Source: an uncultured Eubacteriales bacterium
GTDB lineage: Bacteria > Bacillota > Clostridia > Oscillospirales > CAG-382
Assembly: GCA_900550505.1 (NCBI GenBank)
Contig: URSI01000028.1
Span: 1-10,536, forward strand
Direction: 5' to 3'
DNA length: 10,536 bases
The notes beneath the pieces are model-generated. The model made no database searches and had not been told where the DNA came from. It saw only the letters and a list, made by a program, of their open reading frames with translations. The translations under genes and the position numbers were made by a program. This document shows positions 6,431 to 10,536 of this stretch, in pieces; the stretch's first letter is position 1, and each line of letters opens with the position of its first letter.

Positions 6431-6984
6431 AGGAATACGCTCTTTTACTGATACTCGCGGCAATAACTGATAATATGCTGCTCGTCCATGCTCTCGGCAC
6501 GGACTGGCTGACACTGATCCGGCGGGAGGATCGCTCGCTCCCGACCGCGTTCTGGCTTCTGTTGGGGATAAACACGCTCACATCGCTTGCCGCCTATTTC
6601 CTGAGGGATATCGTATCGGGCAAAAGCATGGCAGTCGCCGTATACACCGTCATTTGTGCGGCGCTGATCGGCGTTGCCGCGCTGATATTTTCACGCTCAA
6701 ACAAGAGCGGGCAGGCACGCGTGCTGCTGCAGCTGGTAGCAGTCGACGCGGCGGTCCCGGCGCTGATGTTCATAACAGCAGGATGCGCTTCTGTCACCAA
6801 AGCCGTTGTAACGGCCGTCGGTGCGACGGCAGGGCTCGCGATTGCCTTTACCGCCGTGATATGTATAAGCGAACGGCTGAAATCTTCTCAGCCTCCATCA
6901 TCGTTCAAAGGCGCGCCTCTGCTCGTGGCATCGATGGCGATAATCGCCGTTGCGCTCACCGGGTTTGAAGGGCTCGGCGCATAA
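6427..6984 (+). CDS. rnfA: Rnf-like electron transport complex subunit A lacking the [2Fe-2S] cysteines
   Basis: A 185-residue, six-helix membrane protein of the RnfA/NqrE family. The strongest match is the end: SSFKGAPLLVA (158-168) and ALTGFEGL (176-183), where RnfA has AFKGTPIAL and AFLGFSGL. The N-terminal half-helix NMLLVHALGTDWL (16-28) aligns with the usual NFVLSRFLGICPFL, so the first cluster cysteine is Asp26 (GAC, 6502-6504). LVAVDAAVPAL (103-113) aligns with LITTNCAVLG, so the second is Ala108 (GCG, 6748-6750). RnfA and RnfE normally form inverted-topology partners around this cluster; both have lost their ligands. GGAGG (6412-6416) lies 10 bases before the ATG, which overlaps the rnfE stop by four bases. 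No rnfB follows. Conservation is lower than in RnfC or RnfD, so subunit naming rests on order plus the terminal match. Confidence 0.82.
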   Translation: MKEYALLLILAAITDNMLLVHALGTDWLTLIRREDRSLPTAFWLLLGINTLTSLAAYFLRDIVSGKSMAVAVYTVICAALIGVAALIFSRSNKSGQARVLLQLVAVDAAVPALMFITAGCASVTKAVVTAVGATAGLAIAFTAVICISERLKSSQPPSSFKGAPLLVASMAIIAVALTGFEGLGA

Positions 6985-7012
6985 AGCAGTTTCTCGTCGA
7001 AAGGTAACACAA

Positions 7013-8395
7013 ATGAAGAAGTTTTTTACGTTAGTCATAATGTTGCTGCTCGTAGTCGCCGTGACCTTCGGGATAGCATACGGGATCAGAGGCGGAGAAA
7101 TATCCTCTGTTTCCGACGGAACATCTGTCGGTGATTTTTCCGCCGAAGGTTCCTCAAATTCCGGGGTTCCTTCTCAGGATGAAAGTGATGAAGGCTCACG
7201 GATACCGGAAAAACAAGTCTATTCGTTTCTGGCATGCGGCGACAACATCATGCACACCTCGGTGCTCTTCGGCGCTGTGGAAAATTACGCTGAGGTAAAC
7301 GGCACTTCGCCCGACTATTCCTCCATGAAGGACGCTGACTATGATTTTGACAGAATATATCACAATATAGAGGATATCGTCGCTTCCGCAGACCTGTCTT
7401 ATATCAATCAGGAAACACTTGTGGGCGGCGGACGGGTCGGCAGCTACCCCACTTTCTGTTCACCGGACGCGATCGGCGAAAAGGTAAAAGAGCTGGGGTT
7501 TGATATCGTCAACCTGGCGCACAACCATATGTTCGATTCTTACAATTCGGATTCACTCGTATACGCGGATAATTTTTTCCGTTCGCACGGTCTCGATACC
7601 ATCGGATATATTTCAGACGAAGACGACAGCGAAAACATAACCGTCGTGACTGTGGGAGACGTCAAAATAGCATTTCTTGCATACACCGAGTGGCTCAACG
7701 GGCTCAGCCCCGCCTCCGGCGAAACGACCGTTCCGCCGATGCTTTCGGACACCGAGCTCATAAGACGTCAGGTGACGCTTGCAAAGTCCATGGCAGACCT
7801 CGTATTCGTATCCTGCCATTGGGGCGCGGAGGACAACAGCACCGCAACGGATCAGGTGTTCGACTACAACTACCCGCGCAACCAGCAGTATGTAGAGCTG
7901 TTTCTTGAGCTGAATGTAGACGTCATCATCGGTATGCACTCGCACGTGATCGAAACATGTGAATGGCGCACCCGTGCAGATGGCGGCAGGACTTTCATAG
8001 CTTATTCGCTCGGGAATCTCGTTTCCGGAATGTACTGGGGGCGCAATATGCTCGGAGCCATGCTCACGCTCGACATAGTTGACGATAACGGCGACATATA
8101 CGTCGAGAACCCCAAGCTGATCCCCACTGTAATGCATTATGTAAAGGGCAACAAGGTGTCCTCCTCTCAAAGCGACATAACGGGTGCTGACACGGGATTC
8201 AGGAAAAATGAGATATTCCTGCTGGAAGACTATACGGAGGAGCTTGCGGCAGCTCACGGGTGTCATGCCAAGGACGACGCATCGTTTTCATCCTCTCACC
8301 GTTTCACGCTCAATAATCTGTACAAACGCGTGCTGAACACCATACCGGAGGAATTCCTCCCCGAGTCCATCGTAGCGCACGGATACCAGGATTGA
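7013..8395 (+). CDS. CapA-family membrane-anchored metallophosphatase-like protein
   Basis: A 460-residue protein of the CapA/PgsA family (poly-gamma-glutamate capsule synthesis proteins), with a calcineurin-like fold. Residues 1-25 are a basic start plus one hydrophobic segment with no lipobox cysteine, so probably an uncleaved anchor; a Ser/Gly/Glu-rich spacer follows (30-66). The extracytoplasmic domain has GDNIMH (76-81), INQET (131-135), NLAHNH (167-172), CHWGAE (268-273), GMHSHV (307-312) and YSLGNL (331-336), the expected metal-site pattern. ATG 7013 is preferred over ATG 6950 because the signal anchor begins there and AAAGGT (7000-7005) precedes it; the earlier start would lie inside rnfA. 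It begins 28 bases after rnfA with no terminator between, so it is probably in the same transcript. Many CapA-like proteins lie outside capsule loci and have no known role; capB, capC or other pgs genes are not present here. Confidence 0.87.
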   Translation: MKKFFTLVIMLLLVVAVTFGIAYGIRGGEISSVSDGTSVGDFSAEGSSNSGVPSQDESDEGSRIPEKQVYSFLACGDNIMHTSVLFGAVENYAEVNGTSPDYSSMKDADYDFDRIYHNIEDIVASADLSYINQETLVGGGRVGSYPTFCSPDAIGEKVKELGFDIVNLAHNHMFDSYNSDSLVYADNFFRSHGLDTIGYISDEDDSENITVVTVGDVKIAFLAYTEWLNGLSPASGETTVPPMLSDTELIRRQVTLAKSMADLVFVSCHWGAEDNSTATDQVFDYNYPRNQQYVELFLELNVDVIIGMHSHVIETCEWRTRADGGRTFIAYSLGNLVSGMYWGRNMLGAMLTLDIVDDNGDIYVENPKLIPTVMHYVKGNKVSSSQSDITGADTGFRKNEIFLLEDYTEELAAAHGCHAKDDASFSSSHRFTLNNLYKRVLNTIPEEFLPESIVAHGYQD

Positions 8396-8473
8396 GCACA
8401 CGCGCCGTGGCTTTGCAGGTTTTCCAGACATTTACCAAGGAGAGCTCACCGGACAGCGTGAGCGATATCAGCG
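8396..8473 (+). other. Gap between the CapA-like gene and rlmD with a misplaced Shine-Dalgarno-like site
   Basis: This gap has no clear promoter or terminator. AAGGAG (8437-8442) is a strong ribosome-binding sequence but is 31 bases before the methyltransferase ATG. The TGA at 8459-8461 closes that frame, so no earlier start is possible. No usable start codon sits at normal spacing from AAGGAG. Confidence 0.4.
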
Positions 8474-9844
8474 ATGAAAATGAAGCCGCTCGGTGAGACC
8501 GTCACCGTTCACGACATGAATATTGACGGTACGGGAGTCGCGCGCACTTCCGGAGGCAAGGTCGCGTTCGTGCAGGGCGCCGTAACCGGTGATGTAGTGC
8601 TGTGCGATGTCATAAAATCCACACCGTCATACGATGTATGCCGTGTCTCGGAATTTCTTGAGCGCTCTCCTCTGCGCTGTGCCGACCCGTGCCCCAAACA
8701 ACGCTGCGGCGGCTGTGCTTTCGGCGAACTGAAATATGAGGCGGAGCTCGAACAAAAGGAACGTATCGTTAGAGAGGCGCTGCGCCGTATCGGCAGCACG
8801 GTACCCGAGCTTGAACGAATATGCGCGGGGAGTCCCGAACGTTACCGCAACAAGGTCGCCTACCCTGTCGCTCAGGGGCGCGGCATGAAGCCGGTATTTG
8901 GTTACTACGCGCGCCGTACTCACGAGATCATTATGCATGATTCCTGTCGGTTGCAGCACGACGATTTTGCCCAAACGGCACGGATATTCCTTGAGCTCGC
9001 TCATTCGTTCTCGATCCCCGCATATGATGAGAAAATTCACCGCGGTATCATCCGTCATCTTGTGATGCGTCGTAACACCGCGGGTGAAATGTCGCTTTGC
9101 GTCGTTGTGAACGGAGCGCTGCCCCATGAGAAAAAGCTCTCGGAGCTCATGCAGATGAAATGTCCGCATGTCAAGGTGTTTGCCGTCAGTATAAATACCG
9201 AGCACACCAACGTTATCGCCACGAACGGCTGCCGATGCCTTTACGGTGAACATATCACGGACACAATATGCGGAAAAACGCTGTGTATCTCCCCGCTTTC
9301 CTTTTATCAGGTCAACAGGGATATGGCCGAGAAGCTGTATTTGAAAGCGCGTGAATACGCCGACTGCGGCAGCGGCATACTTTTGGATCTTTACTGCGGC
9401 ATCGGAACTGCCGGGCTTTGTATAGCCGGTGATGATACCAAGCTTTTCGGCGTGGAAATAGTCCCGCAGGCAGTAGAGGATGCAAGAAAAAATGCGACAA
9501 TGAACGGAAGAAGCGAAAATGACACCTGCTTTGTCGCGGGCGATGCCTCCATCGGCGTCCGCGGCTGTATAAACCGTTTTGGGCGCCCGGATGTGATAGT
9601 GGTGGATCCGCCGCGTCACGGTCTTGAGCGTGAAGTTATTGAAACCGTAACAGCGGCCGAGCCGGAACGCATCGTATACATCTCCTGCAATCCCGCCACA
9701 CTTGCGAGGGATGCGGTACTGTTTGCCGATCACGGTTATTCGTGCGTCCGCGGAGCGGTTTTTGATCTTTTTCCGCGTACGGCACACGTGGAGACGGTGG
9801 TATTGATGTCGAGGTCGGAAAAAATTCCGACGGGAAGAATATAG
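8474..9844 (+). CDS. rlmD: 23S rRNA (uracil-5-)-methyltransferase, RlmD/RumA family
   Basis: A 456-residue TrmA/RumA-family enzyme that transfers methyl from S-adenosylmethionine to C5 of a uracil in 23S rRNA. Residues 1-60 resemble a TRAM RNA-binding domain. A [4Fe-4S] site is formed by Cys73, Cys78 and Cys81 (CPKQRCGGC) with Cys158 (DSCRLQ); the first spacing is four residues, one fewer than in E. coli RlmD. The methyltransferase core has SFYQVN (276-281), LDLYCGIGTAGL (304-315), VVDPPRHGLE (376-385), YISCNPATLARD (402-413) with nucleophile Cys405, and HVETVVLM (438-445) with Glu440 as the likely base. In Firmicutes related enzymes methylate U747 and/or U1939, so site choice cannot be assigned. 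ATG 8474 and 8480 are both possible; neither has a good ribosome site close by. Confidence 0.9.
   Translation: MKMKPLGETVTVHDMNIDGTGVARTSGGKVAFVQGAVTGDVVLCDVIKSTPSYDVCRVSEFLERSPLRCADPCPKQRCGGCAFGELKYEAELEQKERIVREALRRIGSTVPELERICAGSPERYRNKVAYPVAQGRGMKPVFGYYARRTHEIIMHDSCRLQHDDFAQTARIFLELAHSFSIPAYDEKIHRGIIRHLVMRRNTAGEMSLCVVVNGALPHEKKLSELMQMKCPHVKVFAVSINTEHTNVIATNGCRCLYGEHITDTICGKTLCISPLSFYQVNRDMAEKLYLKAREYADCGSGILLDLYCGIGTAGLCIAGDDTKLFGVEIVPQAVEDARKNATMNGRSENDTCFVAGDASIGVRGCINRFGRPDVIVVDPPRHGLEREVIETVTAAEPERIVYISCNPATLARDAVLFADHGYSCVRGAVFDLFPRTAHVETVVLMSRSEKIPTGRI
9814..9831. repeat. Perfect 7-bp inverted repeat at the end of rlmD
   Basis: GTCGGAA and TTCCGAC flank AAAA, giving a 7-bp stem with a four-base loop inside the last codons of rlmD. 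No T-run follows, so an intrinsic terminator is unlikely. It could be an mRNA 3'-end structure or a DNA-binding palindrome for the next gene. Confidence 0.4.
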
Positions 9845-9896
9845 ACTTCCGTAACATCTGTAATGATGATATTTGCAACACATTGGAGGAAACGAT

Positions 9897-10536
9897 ATGA
9901 CCGTAAACTGCGTATGGGAACATAACGGAAACGACACCTTGTTGCATGCAGTCGATTATATCGGGGCATATTCTCGCGGGGAAAACCTTGATACAGCGAT
10001 AACAAAAATGCCCAAAGAGGTCGTTTCTTACCTCAACTGGTTCGGTGGTTGTGTTGATGATAATATTCAAATAGCAATCATCGGAGAAAAAAATTCCGCT
10101 CTCAATATCAGGGACGCCGATTCTGACATTCTTTTTGAAAGTGAAAAGGAACCATTGACAGCAGAAGAATATGATAGGTTGAAAGCACTTGTATTAAAGT
10201 CGGCAAAGGATTTTCTCGCCTTGTACGAGTCTGTACCGGATAAAAGCGTGACCACAGCACCTGAACGCAAAACCTTTTACGGTCAAGTTCCCCGCTCGGC
10301 GAACGAAATGTATGAACACACTAAAAGTGTAAACGAGTATTATTTTGCGGAAATAGATGTTGAAGCAAATAACGACGGCGATATTTATGAATGTCGCAAG
10401 CATGGGTTTGAAGCGCTTGAAGCAAAGCCGGATTATCTTCAGAACGCTGTTGTTGAAGGCAGCTACGGAGAAGACTGGTCGCTTAGAAAAGTCCTCCGGC
10501 GTTTTATTTGGCACGACAGAATTCATGCAAAGGCTA
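9897..10536 (+). CDS. HicB-like N-terminus with DinB-like domain (3' end beyond the window)
   Basis: From ATG 9897 the frame is open for 213 codons to the right edge. GGAGG (9885-9889) seven bases upstream is a strong ribosome site. Residues 1-45 read like the HicB antitoxin fold, with an YIGAYSRGENLDTAITKM stretch (21-38) comparable to HicB's PGC/GxTxEEA region. Residues 85-213 are mostly helical and end in EDWSLRKVLRR then WHDRIH (192-210), like the last helix of DinB/YfiT-type four-helix bundles. His141, His206 and His210 could form the three-His metal site of DinB proteins. I recall similar uncharacterised proteins in Clostridia; the DinB link is by pattern only. No function is assigned. 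The gene is visibly richer in A+T than its neighbours, with codons such as TTG, TTA, AAT and GAT more common, hinting at a different origin. Confidence 0.8.
   Translation, partial: MTVNCVWEHNGNDTLLHAVDYIGAYSRGENLDTAITKMPKEVVSYLNWFGGCVDDNIQIAIIGEKNSALNIRDADSDILFESEKEPLTAEEYDRLKALVLKSAKDFLALYESVPDKSVTTAPERKTFYGQVPRSANEMYEHTKSVNEYYFAEIDVEANNDGDIYECRKHGFEALEAKPDYLQNAVVEGSYGEDWSLRKVLRRFIWHDRIHAKA

Noticed and set aside
3501..6984. Na+-NQR operon instead of Rnf
   Set aside because: The first gene has RnfC-type paired CxxCxxCxxxC clusters, which NqrA lacks, and no NqrC or NqrF is present.
6950..7012. Upstream ATG 6950 as start of the CapA-like gene
   Set aside because: It lies inside rnfA, adds a non-hydrophobic segment before the signal anchor, and ATG 7013 has its own ribosome site.
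7613..8266. 217-codon minus-strand open frame over the CapA-like gene
   Set aside because: The opposite strand carries all CapA motifs; this frame has none.
8627..9937. 436-codon minus-strand open frame across the methyltransferase gene
   Set aside because: It is fully antisense to rlmD, whose catalytic motifs are intact; the product is His/Arg/Cys-rich with no recognisable domain.

Overview
The window looks like chromosomal DNA from an anaerobic Firmicute of the class Clostridia. The pointers are two tandem ABC transporters with ATPase and permease fused in one chain, an Rnf-type operon that starts with rnfC, an RlmD/RlmCD-type methyltransferase, and moderate GC with purine-rich Shine-Dalgarno sites. 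The taxonomic call is inference; no rRNA or tRNA gene is present.

Layout. Positions 1-3226 (minus strand) hold two ABC transporter genes that overlap by one base. The second continues past the left edge. Their shared promoter (-10 TACAAT, -35 TTGCAA, 17-bp spacer) has direct repeats of GTTTACAAT at 11-bp spacing just upstream, the usual pattern for an OmpR/PhoB-family response regulator. A near-perfect 14-bp palindrome lies at the predicted transcript start. Positions 3227-3500 are a divergent intergenic region that also carries an extended -10 promoter (TGCTATAAT) facing right.

Positions 3501-6984 (plus strand) hold four tightly coupled genes, rnfC-rnfD-rnfE-rnfA. This is the main point of interest. 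The usual clostridial order is C-D-G-E-A-B. Here rnfG (periplasmic FMN subunit) is absent between D and E, and rnfB (ferredoxin-like subunit) is absent after A. All four cysteines that normally hold the intramembrane [2Fe-2S] cluster between RnfA and RnfE are replaced (Tyr27 and Ala109 in RnfE; Asp26 and Ala108 in RnfA). The FMN-attachment threonine of RnfD is a serine in an altered motif. RnfC, by contrast, keeps both [4Fe-4S] motifs and its Gly-rich nucleotide-binding region. The frames are open and the genes overlap, so this reads as a maintained divergent Rnf-like complex, not a decaying one. Its membrane electron path must differ from that of canonical Rnf.

A CapA-family membrane-anchored protein follows rnfA after 28 bases (7013-8395) and is probably co-transcribed. 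An RlmD-type 23S rRNA uracil methyltransferase comes next (8474-9844). The right edge cuts a more AT-rich gene (9897 onward) that looks like a HicB-like N-terminus joined to a DinB-like domain. No stretch above 300 bases is without a gene, and no convincing rho-independent terminator, tRNA, CRISPR array or insertion sequence was seen.
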